Below are positions 7,384 through 15,191 of a stretch of DNA of 19,979 nucleotides, one piece after another. Below the pieces are notes generated by a model. The model saw only the letters and a list, made by a program, of their open reading frames with translations, searched no databases and was not told where the DNA came from. Within the stretch, counting starts at the first letter, position 1. Each line of letters starts with the position of its first letter. The stretch is taken from contig CAUJIL010000115.1 in the NCBI GenBank assembly GCA_963204845.1, positions 1-19,979 on the forward strand, in the 5' to 3' direction. The position numbers and the translations under genes were made by a program. The DNA comes from Pseudomonadota bacterium. Its GTDB lineage: Bacteria; Pseudomonadota; Gammaproteobacteria; Pseudomonadales; UBA5518.

Positions 7384-7965
7384 CTATTCTCCCGTCTCGC
7401 CCTGGCCTTCGTCCGCGGTCGCGCCAGGCATGCTGACCTTGACCGTGAGGTCGAAGTCGTTGCCCTGGTCGCCGAAGCGGGAATTCGCCGTCACGGCCTT
7501 CAGATTCGGTTCGCTGAACCACTCCGATGCGTCGAGCCGGCGCATCAGGCTGGAGACGCGGTTGTTCGATTCGGCGGTGCCGCGGATCGTGATCGTCTGC
7601 CCGGCGCGCTCCATGCCGCGGAAATACACCCCGTCGGGCAGCGTGCGCACGATCTCGTCGAAGATGTGCACGATCAGCGGACGCGTTCCCTGCAGGTCCT
7701 GGATCACCTTCATGCGATCGAGCAACTGGTTGCGCCGGGCCTGCAGGTCCTTGATCTCCGCGACCTGCTTGTCGAGCTCGCCTATGTGCGTGCGCAGGTA
7801 CTCGTTGCGCTCGTTCTGGTGCGTTATCTGCCCGTTGATCACGACGTGCCCGAGCACCGCGACCAGCACCCCGGCCGCCGCGACCGAGCCGAGCACGACC
7901 AGGAACTCCTTGCGCAGCCGTTCGCGCCGCTGCTCGCGCCAGGGCAGGAGGTTGATCTTTGCCAT
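7384..7965 (-). CDS. pilN: Type IV pilus assembly protein PilN
   Basis: PilN connects cytoplasmic PilM to periplasmic PilO. The N-terminus carries the invariant INLLPWRE (residues 4-11), the peptide that docks into a groove of PilM. One membrane span follows (about 22-44), then a coiled coil (about 50-90) and a periplasmic PilN fold with LPDGVYFRGMERAGQTITI and the AESNNRVSSLMRRLDAS helix. At 193 residues it has the usual length. The start codon overlaps the pilM stop by one base (TGATG). The stop codon is TAG. Confidence 0.96.
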   Translation of the reverse strand: MAKINLLPWREQRRERLRKEFLVVLGSVAAAGVLVAVLGHVVINGQITHQNERNEYLRTHIGELDKQVAEIKDLQARRNQLLDRMKVIQDLQGTRPLIVHIFDEIVRTLPDGVYFRGMERAGQTITIRGTAESNNRVSSLMRRLDASEWFSEPNLKAVTANSRFGDQGNDFDLTVKVSMPGATADEGQGETGE

Positions 7966-9026
7966 CAGTCGAAGCTCCTCATCGCGAGCCCGCAGGCGAT
8001 CATCATCGCCGGTGCGTCATTGGCGAGCGCCGCGGCGTTCACGCGCGAGGACACGCTCATGCCGCGGAACGGATTGGCGACCGTGGTCGGCGTGCCGAGC
8101 TTGTCCTCGACGGCCTGGGAAAGGCCGGTCAGCGCGGCCACGCCGCCTGCCAGCACGACGTGATCGACGTCGTTGTACTGCGTCGACGAGAAGAAGAACT
8201 GCAGCGAGCGCGTCACCTGCTGGATCACCGCGTCGCGGAAGGGTTCCAGCACCTCCTGCTCGTAGTCCGCCGGGAGACCGCCCTGCTTCTTCGCGAGCCC
8301 GGCCTCCTGCACGCTGAGACCGTAGCGGCGCTGGATCTCCTCGGTGAGCTGCTTGCCGCCGAAGAGCTGTTCGCGCGTATAGATGGTGTGTCCACCGCTC
8401 AGCACGCTGAGCGTGGTCATGGTGGCGCCGATGTCGACGATCGCGACCGTGTAGTCCTCGTCCAGCCCCAGCTGGTCGACGATCAGCCCGAACGCGCGCT
8501 CCATCGCGTAGATCTCGACGTCGACGACCCGCGGCGACAGCTCGGCGGCCTCGATCACCTCGACCCGCGAATCGACGTTCTCGCGCCGGCACGCGGCAAG
8601 CAGCACCTCGACCTGGCCCGGGCCGCGATCCGATGTCCCCTGCACCTCGAAATCGATCGCGACCTCGTCGAGCGGGTATGGAATGTACTGGTCGGCCTCG
8701 ACGCTGATCTGCGCTTCCATCGCGTCGTCCGACAGTCCGTCGGCCATATCGATGACCTTCGTGATCACCGCCGAGCCGGCGACCGCGACCGCGACGTCGC
8801 GCGTCCTGGTCTTCGCGCGGTCCACCACATCGCGCAGGCACTGCGCCACCGTGTCGACCTCGGCGATATTCTTCTCGACCACCGAGTTCGGGGGCATCGG
8901 CTGCACCGCGTAGCTCTCGACGGTGTAGCGGTCACCACTGCGGCTCAGTTCGAGCAGCTTCACCGAGGTCGAGCTGATATCGATCCCCAGAACCGGTGGC
9001 GTCTTCCGTTTGAATAAGCCTATCAC
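7965..9026 (-). CDS. pilM: Type IV pilus assembly protein PilM, actin-like ATPase
   Basis: PilM is the cytoplasmic, actin/FtsA-like member of the pilus alignment complex. I chose the GTG at 9026 (353 residues): it gives VIGLFKRKTPPVLGIDISST, matching the usual PilM start of Met-Leu-Gly-Leu-Phe-Lys, and an AGGA site lies 8 bases upstream. The frame is open further upstream to 9242, but that part crosses the divergent ponA promoter and coding start and looks random. Actin-fold motifs are present: phosphate loop 1 GIDISSTSVKLLEL, phosphate loop 2 IVDIGATMTTLSV and adenosine motif VVLAGGVAALTGL. SLQFFFSSTQYNDVDHVVLA is typical of the family. It is the first gene of the pilMNOPQ operon. I did not find a convincing minus-strand promoter in the 149 bases upstream. 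Confidence 0.96.
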   Translation of the reverse strand: MIGLFKRKTPPVLGIDISSTSVKLLELSRSGDRYTVESYAVQPMPPNSVVEKNIAEVDTVAQCLRDVVDRAKTRTRDVAVAVAGSAVITKVIDMADGLSDDAMEAQISVEADQYIPYPLDEVAIDFEVQGTSDRGPGQVEVLLAACRRENVDSRVEVIEAAELSPRVVDVEIYAMERAFGLIVDQLGLDEDYTVAIVDIGATMTTLSVLSGGHTIYTREQLFGGKQLTEEIQRRYGLSVQEAGLAKKQGGLPADYEQEVLEPFRDAVIQQVTRSLQFFFSSTQYNDVDHVVLAGGVAALTGLSQAVEDKLGTPTTVANPFRGMSVSSRVNAAALANDAPAMMIACGLAMRSFD

Positions 9027-9108
9027 GTTGTTTTTCCTGGTGAATCCTTGAGCTTGCCGACCCTGTCGGACGCGCCGGGAAGCAGGCAGAAATAAGCGTA
9101 GTAGAAAA

Positions 9109-9137
9109 CTGTGATAAAAAAAGAAAATCCCTATAAT
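9109..9137 (+). promoter_or_regulatory. Candidate ponA promoter with consensus TATAAT
   Basis: A perfect TATAAT -10 box (9132-9137) sits in an AT-rich island between pilM and ponA. Seventeen bases upstream is CTGTGA (9109-9114), a weak -35 match. Transcription would start near 9144, which rules out the TTG at 9137 as the ponA start on this transcript and favours the GTG at 9176. An A-rich run (9115-9127) fills much of the spacer. Confidence 0.5.
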
Positions 9138-9175
9138 TGCCCTCGTACCGCACTTTCCCTGTTTCCGAGCGCTTC

Positions 9176-11590
9176 GTGCCAGCACAACGCCCCGTCCCGA
9201 TTCTAGTCCGGTGCTGGAAAATCTGCAGGCCCGTCGTCGCACTGATTGCCGTTGCAGTGACGGCGCTCACAGCTTCGCTGCTCTACCTCGCTCCGCGACT
9301 GCCCTCGGTCGAGTCCTTGCGTGACGTCCGCTTCCAGGAGCCGTTGCGCGTCTACACGCGCGACGGGCTGCTGATGGGCGAGTTCGGCGAGATGCGCTGC
9401 ACGCCGGTGCACTTCGAGCAGGTTCCCGACGTGCTGCTGCAGGCCGTGCTCGCCGCCGAGGACGACCGCTTCCTGCACCACCGCGGCGTCGACCTGCCCG
9501 GACTGGCGCGGGCAGCCTGGGAACTGGCGACGACGCGCAGCATCCAGTCCGGCGGCAGCACGATCACGATGCAGGTGGCGCGCAACTATTTCCTGAGCCG
9601 CGAGCAGACCTTCCTGCGCAAGTTCAACGAGATCCTGCTGGCAATCCAGATCGAACGCCAGCTCGGCAAGGAGCAGATCCTCGAACTCTATCTGAACAAG
9701 ATCTTCCTCGGCCACCGCGCCTACGGGGTGCAGGCGGCGGCTCAGGTCTACTACGGACGCACCATCGACCAGCTGACACTCGACGAGGCCGCGCTGATCG
9801 CCGGGCTGCCGAAGGCGCCCTCGGTGTTGAACCCGATCGACAACCCGCAACGCGCCCGCGAACGGCGGGACTGGATCCTCGGGCGCATGCTCGAGCTCGG
9901 CTACATCGACCGCGCCGGGCACGACGCCGCGGTCGACGCGCCGGTCACCGCGCGCTACCACGGCGCGAGCATCGAGCTGCCGGCGCAGTACGCGGCCGAG
10001 ATGGTGCGCGCGGAGATGATCGCGCGCTACGGACTGCAGGCCTACAGCGACGGCTATGTGGTGCACACCACACTCGACGGCACGCTGCAGCGCCAGGCAC
10101 AGCGCGCGGTCGAGAACGGTCTGCTGGCCTACGACCGCCGGCACGGGTTCCGCGGCCCGGAGACACACCTCGAGGGATCGTCACCGCAGGACTGGCTGCC
10201 GCAGCTCGCGCGCCTGCGGGTCGTCGGCAGCCTGCAGCCGGCGGTAGTCACGCGCGTCGGCGAGCGTGACCTCGAAGTGCTGACTGCCAGCGAGACGGTC
10301 ACGCTCGCGTGGGAGCGCGGGCTGGCGAGCGCGCGCCGCTACATCGACCCCGACCAGCGCGGACCGGCGCCGACCAGTGCGGCCGAACTGGTCAGGCCCG
10401 GCGACGTGGTGCGCGTCATGGCCGACGACGACGGCTGGCGGCTCGCACAGCTGCCGGCCGTGCAGGCCGCGCTGGTCTCGCTCGACGCCGGCGACGGCGC
10501 GATCCGCGCGCTGGTCGGTGGGCTCGATTTCGAGTACAGCAAGTTCAACCGCGTCGCGCAGGCGAGGCGCCAGCCCGGGTCGAACATCAAGCCGTTCATC
10601 TACGCGGCAGCGATGGAGAACGGCTTCACTCCGGCCACGGTGATCAACGACGCGCCGATCGTGTTCAACGACCCTGGACTCGCGAAGGTGTGGCGGCCGG
10701 AGAACGATTCCGGCAAGTTCTACGGACCGACCAGCCTGCGTACCGCGCTGGTCAACTCGCGCAATCTGGTCTCGATCCGGCTGCTGCAACAGCTCGGCGT
10801 GCAGCGCGCGATCGACTACCTCGCGCGGCTCGGCTTCGAGCGTGCGGACCTGGTGCCGAACCTCTCGCTAGCGCTGGGCACACCGAGCGTCACGCCGCTG
10901 CGGCTGGTGGCGGCGTACGCGGTCATCGCCAACGGCGGCTACCGCGTCGAGCCGTACCTGATCGGCGAGGTACAGCGGGTCGGCGGCGAGGTGCTCTGGC
11001 GCGCCGCACCGCCCAGCGCCTGCACCGGGTGCACCGCGCCGGCACCGGCCGAGGAAGCCGCCTCGCTGGACGCGTTGCTGGAACAGGGCGCGGCGCAGCC
11101 ACCGCCGGCGCCGCAGGTCATGGACCCGCGCGTGGCGTTCATGATCGACAGCATCCTGAAGGACGCGGTGAAGCACGGCACCGGCCGGCGCGCGCTCGCC
11201 CTGCAGCGCGCCGACGTGGCCGGCAAGACCGGCACGACCAACGGCCCCACGGACGCCTGGTTCTCCGGTTACGCCGGACTGGTGGTCAGCACCGCCTGGA
11301 TCGGTTTCGACGAGAACACACCGCTCGGCCGGCAGGAATTCGGCGGCTCCGCGGCGCTGCCGGTGTGGGTGGACTACATGCGCGAAGCGACCCGCGAGTT
11401 GCCGTTGCACGTGCGCCCGCTGCCGGTCGGGCTGGTGAACGTACGCGTCGACCGCAAGACCGGGCTGCTGGCGGCGCCGGGGCAGCGCGATGCGGTATTC
11501 GAACTGTTCCCGCTCGAGCACGTGCCGTCGGTGACCCCCGACGGCGAGGACTACGTGCGCGACGAATACAACACGCTGGACATCTTCTGA
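9176..11590 (+). CDS. ponA: Penicillin-binding protein 1A, bifunctional transglycosylase/transpeptidase
   Basis: PBP1A (mrcA/ponA) polymerises glycan strands and cross-links peptides in the periplasm. After a membrane anchor (about 16-39) comes a GT51 glycosyltransferase domain, with catalytic Glu95 in LAAEDDRFLHHRGVD, GGSTITMQVARNYFL and ELYLNKIFLGHRAYGVQAAA. An OB/ODP-type insert lies around 300-430, with the PBP1A-type PQDWLP. The transpeptidase domain has the nucleophile Ser469 with Lys472 (PGSNIKPF), SRN at 528-530 and KTGTTNGPTDAWF from Lys684. No ATG is available at the start. I prefer GTG 9176 (804 residues) because the TATAAT box overlaps the alternative TTG at 9137, which would give 817. 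Located opposite pilM, as in Pseudomonas. The stop directly abuts that of the convergent nuclease gene. Confidence 0.96.
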   Translation: MPAQRPVPILVRCWKICRPVVALIAVAVTALTASLLYLAPRLPSVESLRDVRFQEPLRVYTRDGLLMGEFGEMRCTPVHFEQVPDVLLQAVLAAEDDRFLHHRGVDLPGLARAAWELATTRSIQSGGSTITMQVARNYFLSREQTFLRKFNEILLAIQIERQLGKEQILELYLNKIFLGHRAYGVQAAAQVYYGRTIDQLTLDEAALIAGLPKAPSVLNPIDNPQRARERRDWILGRMLELGYIDRAGHDAAVDAPVTARYHGASIELPAQYAAEMVRAEMIARYGLQAYSDGYVVHTTLDGTLQRQAQRAVENGLLAYDRRHGFRGPETHLEGSSPQDWLPQLARLRVVGSLQPAVVTRVGERDLEVLTASETVTLAWERGLASARRYIDPDQRGPAPTSAAELVRPGDVVRVMADDDGWRLAQLPAVQAALVSLDAGDGAIRALVGGLDFEYSKFNRVAQARRQPGSNIKPFIYAAAMENGFTPATVINDAPIVFNDPGLAKVWRPENDSGKFYGPTSLRTALVNSRNLVSIRLLQQLGVQRAIDYLARLGFERADLVPNLSLALGTPSVTPLRLVAAYAVIANGGYRVEPYLIGEVQRVGGEVLWRAAPPSACTGCTAPAPAEEAASLDALLEQGAAQPPPAPQVMDPRVAFMIDSILKDAVKHGTGRRALALQRADVAGKTGTTNGPTDAWFSGYAGLVVSTAWIGFDENTPLGRQEFGGSAALPVWVDYMREATRELPLHVRPLPVGLVNVRVDRKTGLLAAPGQRDAVFELFPLEHVPSVTPDGEDYVRDEYNTLDIF

Positions 11591-12412
11591 TCAGCCGGCG
11601 GGCTCCAGCGACGCCGGGTGCCGCAAGGCCATCGACCACGGGGGATGCTCGCGCGCGGCGCCCTCATGCTGTTCCCGCCAGACCAGCCAGCCCCGGAACT
11701 CGACTTCGCTCCCGCTGAGCCGCTGCAGCGCGTCGAACCGGAACCGGCCCTGGTCCGCGCGCGCGACGCGCAGCGCCACCCGGTCCTCGATCTCGACCCA
11801 CCACGACGAGCCGCTGCGGCTCACCGCGCTGACGCGCCCGCGCAACAACCGGAAGCCGTTCTCGCCCGGACGCAGCGCCGCCACCGCACGCGGTGCGAAC
11901 TCGCCGCTGCCCCACAGCCCGGCGCCCGCTGTCCGTGCCTGGCGTTCATTCGCGTGCAGGCAGTCGATCTGCCCGAGGTCCGGAGGCACCACGACGTGAC
12001 GCGCCAGCCCGGCGGCCAGCAGCGCCGCCTCGAGGCTCGCGTGGTCGGCGCGCCAGACGTGCGCCAGCGTGCGGCCATAACGGTCGTGACGCGCCTCGCC
12101 GATCGTCAGCAGGACGCGGGATGCACCGAGGAAGCGGCCGGCGAACCGCCGTGCGGCCTCGGCCCCGGGTTCGGCGCGTCCGGCCCCATCGCGCAACTCG
12201 GGTGCGTTGATCCCGATCAGGCGCACGCGGCGTCCGTCCTCGAGCCGCAGCGTGTCACCGTCGAGCACCGAGGCGACGCGCGCCGGCTCCGTAGCAGCGA
12301 ACGGCGCGCAGGCGGGGGGAGCGGCACCGGTCGCCCACGAGAGCACGGCGCCGGCCAGAACGACCAGCGCACGCGCGGACTGCAGAGAAAAGACGGCGCG
12401 GAACGCGGGCAT
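11591..12412 (-). CDS. Staphylococcal-nuclease-like (thermonuclease family) exported protein
   Basis: The 273-residue product begins with a hydrophobic export segment (about 11-30, QSARALVVLAGAVLSWATGA). A thermonuclease (SNase/OB-fold) domain follows at about 44-170: ARVASVLDGDTLRLEDGRRV, RLIGINAPELRD and RHDRYGRTLAHVW. By alignment to the staphylococcal enzyme, Asp51, Arg64, Glu72 and Arg114 stand for Asp21, Arg35, Glu43 and Arg87. The Asp40 position is Asn69, a substitution I have seen in other bacterial members. A C-terminal part of about 100 residues (RGRVSAVSRSGSSWWVEIED ... FRGWLVWREQHEG) resembles a second OB-like domain. The likely role is a periplasmic or secreted nuclease; the substrate is unknown. 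The ATG at 12412 lies 19 bases after rpmE, so co-transcription with rpmE is likely. Confidence 0.85.
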   Translation of the reverse strand: MPAFRAVFSLQSARALVVLAGAVLSWATGAAPPACAPFAATEPARVASVLDGDTLRLEDGRRVRLIGINAPELRDGAGRAEPGAEAARRFAGRFLGASRVLLTIGEARHDRYGRTLAHVWRADHASLEAALLAAGLARHVVVPPDLGQIDCLHANERQARTAGAGLWGSGEFAPRAVAALRPGENGFRLLRGRVSAVSRSGSSWWVEIEDRVALRVARADQGRFRFDALQRLSGSEVEFRGWLVWREQHEGAAREHPPWSMALRHPASLEPAG

Positions 12413-12431
12413 CCCGCCGCCGACAGGTATA

Positions 12432-12644
12432 TCAGACGGCCTTGCGGGTACCGAACCGCTTGTTGAAGCGGTCGATGCGACCGCCCGTGTCCAGCACCTT
12501 CTGCTTGCCGGAGTAGAACGGATGGCACTTCGAGCACACGTCGAGGTGCAGGTCACGCCCCAGCGTCGAGCGGGTCGTGATCACGTTCCCGCAGCTGCAG
12601 TTCGCGATCACCTTGTCATAGGCGGGATGAATGTCGGCTTTCAT
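12432..12644 (-). CDS. rpmE: 50S ribosomal protein L31 (bL31), zinc-binding form
   Basis: The 70-residue product is full-length bL31, a large-subunit protein that takes part in an intersubunit bridge of the ribosome. It retains the four zinc-ligand cysteines, Cys16 and Cys18 (NCSCGN) and Cys37 and Cys40 (CSKCHPFYSG), so this is the C+ form rather than the zinc-independent paralogue. The conserved GGRIDRFNKRF end is present. An AAGGTG ribosome-binding site lies 5 bases before the ATG. A strong promoter lies about 85-110 bases upstream. In E. coli bL31 represses its own synthesis through its mRNA leader; a leader hairpin is present here too, but the link is inference. Confidence 0.98.
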   Translation of the reverse strand: MKADIHPAYDKVIANCSCGNVITTRSTLGRDLHLDVCSKCHPFYSGKQKVLDTGGRIDRFNKRFGTRKAV

Positions 12645-12671
12645 GGTGTCACCTTGCCGCGCCAGCGCCGA

Positions 12672-12691
12672 CCTCCGTGAATGCCCGGAGG
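12672..12691 (-). repeat. Hairpin in the rpmE mRNA leader
   Basis: A perfect 6-base inverted repeat, CCTCCG (12672-12677) and CGGAGG (12686-12691) with an 8-base loop, lies within the predicted rpmE leader about 30 bases before the start codon. One arm has a CGGAGG sequence that resembles a ribosome-binding site but has no start codon at the right distance. Possible element for autogenous control; short enough to be chance. Confidence 0.35.
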
Positions 12692-12697
12692 GGAATC

Positions 12698-12727
12698 GCC
12701 GCGCTCGTGAAACGAAAAGAGCGCGGC
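12698..12727. repeat. Nine-base dyad next to the rpmE -10 box
   Basis: GCCGCGCTC (12698-12706) and GAGCGCGGC (12719-12727) are perfect inverted repeats around a 12-base AT-rich centre (GTGAAACGAAAA). The dyad touches the rpmE -10 box (12728-12733) and covers the expected transcription start near 12721. That is a typical position for a repressor operator. No T tract follows on either strand, so it is not a standard terminator. Confidence 0.45.
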
Positions 12728-12756
12728 ATACTAAGCACTCGCACCGCCGATGGCAA
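12728..12756 (-). promoter_or_regulatory. Sigma70-type promoter of rpmE
   Basis: On the minus strand TTGCCA (12751-12756) and TAGTAT (12728-12733) are separated by exactly 17 bases, each matching the consensus at most positions. Transcription should begin near 12721 and give a leader of about 75 bases before rpmE. It would also serve the nuclease gene downstream. I see no equally good promoter for priA on the other strand of the 187-base intergenic region. Confidence 0.7.
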
Positions 12757-12831
12757 GCCGGCTCTGCCGTGCTGTGGAAAATACCCCGGGACGGACTGGA
12801 CGCGCCCGGTGTGCGCGCCTACCCTCCGCGC

Positions 12832-15072
12832 ATGCCTGCCGATCCCGTCCTGCGCGTCGCGGTGCCGGCGCCGCTGCGCCACACGCTCGATTACCTGCCC
12901 CCGGCCGACGCCGATGCTGCGTTGCTGGCCGCGGGCATGCGCGTGGTCGTGCCGCTGGGGGCACGACGCGTGCTAGGCGTGATCGTCGCCATCCGCGCGC
13001 GCAGCGAGCTGGAGCCGGTGAAACTGCGCCGTGCGTTCGCGCTGCCGGACCGCGAGCCGGTGCTGCCCGCCGAACTGTTGCGCCTGTGCCTGTTCGCCGC
13101 CCGCTATTACCACGCGCCGCCCGGAGAGGTCGTGGTGAACACGCTGCCGGTGGCGCTGCGCTCGTTGCGCGCCACCGGCGCGCGCAGCACGCGCCGGTGG
13201 CGCCTCGGCGCCGCGGCCGGCGGACTGGGGCCGCATGCACTCGCCAACGCGCCACGCCGGGCCGCGGCGCTCGAGTTCCTGCGCCAGCGCGGCGTGGCGA
13301 GCGACGCGGAACTGCGCGCCGCCGGTATCACGTCGGCGACGGTACGCGCGCTCGCCGCGAGCGCGCTCGTGGAGCATCTTCCCGATGACGGATCGCGCGC
13401 CGTCGTGGCGCCGGAGCTGCCGGCCACCGGCGGTGCCACCAGCGTACCAGCGAGCCGCGCGACGGCGCCCGGGCTGAACACCGCGCAGCAGGTGGCCCTG
13501 GACGCACTGGACGCGGCGCGCGGCGCTTACGCGTGCCTGCTGCTCGAGGGTGTGACCGGCAGCGGCAAGACCGAAGTGTACCTGCGCTTCATCGAGTGCG
13601 TGCTGCAGGCAAATCGGCAGGCACTGGTGCTGGTTCCCGAGATCGGACTGACGCCGCAGACCCGCCAGCGCTTCGAGGAACGCTTCGGCGGTGTCGTCGC
13701 CGTGCTGCACTCCGGCCTCGGGGACCGCGAGCGGCTCGAGGCGTGGCGTCGCGCGGCCGACGGTTCCGCGCGGGTGCTCATAGGCACCCGCTCGGCGCTG
13801 TTCAGCCCGCTGCCGGAACTCGGCGCGATCGTCGTCGACGAAGAGCACGACGCCTCGTTCAAGCAGCACGAGGGTTTCCGCTACTCGGCGCGCGACCTCG
13901 CGATCGTGCGTGCGCAGCAGCGCCAGGTACCGATCGTGCTCGGCTCCGCGACCCCGTCGACCGAAAGCCTGGCCAACTGCGCCGCCGGGCGCTTTCGCCA
14001 CCTGCTGCTGCCCGAGCGTGCCGGAGCAGCCAGTCCGCCGTCGCTGCGCCTGCTCGACGTGCGCGGCCAGCCGCTCGACGGCGGGATGTGCCCGGAGCTG
14101 ACCGCACGCATCGGCGCCGAGCTCGCGGCCGGCAAGCAGACGCTGGTGTTCCTGAACCGCCGCGGCTGGGCACCGCTGCTGAGCTGCGCCGACTGCGGCT
14201 GGATGGCCGAGTGCCGCGACTGCGACGCGCGGCTGACGCTGCACCGTGCCGAGCGGCAGCTGTGCTGTCACCACTGCGAGCGTCGCCAGCCAGTGCCCGC
14301 AACCTGCCCGCACTGCCGCAGCGCACGCCTGCTCGCGCTGGGCGCCGGCACCGAGCGCGCCGAGCACACGCTGCAACGCCTGTTCCCGTCGATTCCGATC
14401 CTGCGCATCGACCGCGGTACGATGCAGGCGCGCGACGCGATGGAGCGTCTGGTGCACGAGGTCGGACGCGGCGAACCGTGCATCCTCGTCGGCACCCAGA
14501 TGCTCGCCAAAGGTCATCACTTTCCGCGTGTCACGCTGGTCGCCATCCTGGACCTCGACGGCGGACTGTTCAGCGCCGATTTCCGTGCCGCCGAGCGCAC
14601 CGGGCAATTGCTGGTGCAGGTGGCCGGGCGGGCCGGGCGCGCCGAACTGCCCGGCGAGGTGCTGGTGCAGACCTTCCACCCGGGGCATCCGTGGTTGCAG
14701 CGGCTGCTCGCGGGTGGCTACACGGCCTTCGTCGGGCCGCTGCTCGAGGAGCGCCGCGCGCGCGGGCTGCCGCCCTACGCGCACCTGGCGATCGTGGGTG
14801 CCGAAGGCCGCAGCGAAGCGGCAACGCTGCGTCTGCTGCAGGAACTGCGCGAAGCGCTGCGGCGCACGCACCCCGCGGTCGAGGCGATCGGGCCCTTGCC
14901 CGCCACCCGCCCGCGGCGCGCCGGGCTGCACCGCGTGCAGTTGTTGCTCAGGCACGCACACCGCGCCCCGCTGCACGCCGCGCTCGACGCCGCGTGCACG
15001 CAACTCGAATCACACCGCGGCACCGGCGTCGTCCGCTGGCATATCGACGTCGATCCGCAGGATGGCGCCTGA
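12832..15072 (+). CDS. priA: Primosomal protein N', replication-restart helicase PriA
   Basis: PriA is a 3'-5' DNA helicase that recognises stalled forks and reloads the replisome. The 746-residue product has the N-terminal DNA-binding domain (VLRVAVPAPLRHTLDYLPP, RYYHAPPGEVVVNTLPVALR). Walker A GVTGSGKTEVYL has its lysine at 246, and the DEEH box has Asp336 (VVDEEHDASFKQHEG). GSATPSTES follows. The zinc-binding region holds paired cysteines from 452 (CADCGWMAECRDC, LCCHHCERRQPVPATCPHC). The helicase C-terminal motifs are GTQMLAKGHHFPRVTLVA, LDGGLFSADFRAAER and QVAGRAGRAELPGEVLVQT. I chose the ATG at 12832 because homologues start just before this motif; an in-frame GTG at 12811 is possible. 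No strong ribosome-binding site is visible. Divergent from rpmE, as in Pseudomonas. Confidence 0.96.
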   Translation: MPADPVLRVAVPAPLRHTLDYLPPADADAALLAAGMRVVVPLGARRVLGVIVAIRARSELEPVKLRRAFALPDREPVLPAELLRLCLFAARYYHAPPGEVVVNTLPVALRSLRATGARSTRRWRLGAAAGGLGPHALANAPRRAAALEFLRQRGVASDAELRAAGITSATVRALAASALVEHLPDDGSRAVVAPELPATGGATSVPASRATAPGLNTAQQVALDALDAARGAYACLLLEGVTGSGKTEVYLRFIECVLQANRQALVLVPEIGLTPQTRQRFEERFGGVVAVLHSGLGDRERLEAWRRAADGSARVLIGTRSALFSPLPELGAIVVDEEHDASFKQHEGFRYSARDLAIVRAQQRQVPIVLGSATPSTESLANCAAGRFRHLLLPERAGAASPPSLRLLDVRGQPLDGGMCPELTARIGAELAAGKQTLVFLNRRGWAPLLSCADCGWMAECRDCDARLTLHRAERQLCCHHCERRQPVPATCPHCRSARLLALGAGTERAEHTLQRLFPSIPILRIDRGTMQARDAMERLVHEVGRGEPCILVGTQMLAKGHHFPRVTLVAILDLDGGLFSADFRAAERTGQLLVQVAGRAGRAELPGEVLVQTFHPGHPWLQRLLAGGYTAFVGPLLEERRARGLPPYAHLAIVGAEGRSEAATLRLLQELREALRRTHPAVEAIGPLPATRPRRAGLHRVQLLLRHAHRAPLHAALDAACTQLESHRGTGVVRWHIDVDPQDGA

Positions 15073-15091
15073 GATGGGCCGAGCACACCGT

Positions 15092-15120
15092 TTGGCAACG
15101 GCGGCTTCGAGCCCGATAAT
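15092..15120 (+). promoter_or_regulatory. Sigma70-type promoter of the SPOR-domain gene
   Basis: TTGGCA (15092-15097) and GATAAT (15115-15120) are separated by exactly 17 bases, within the 119-base gap after priA. Transcription would start near 15127, about 65 bases before the ATG at 15192. The priA stop is 20 bases upstream, so the gene need not depend on read-through from priA. Confidence 0.6.
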
Positions 15121-15191
15121 GCGTACCTCCGCGTCACGGGGCGGTCTTCCATCCGGAAGCCCGTCGACGCCCGCACAGTAAAGATCCGCCC

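Noticed and set aside
9027..9242. Longer PilM start upstream of GTG 9026
   Set aside because: The extension is unlike PilM, crosses the divergent ponA promoter, and overlaps the ponA coding start.
12973..15003. A 676-codon open frame on the minus strand
   Set aside because: Antisense to priA over its whole length; composition typical of a shadow frame.
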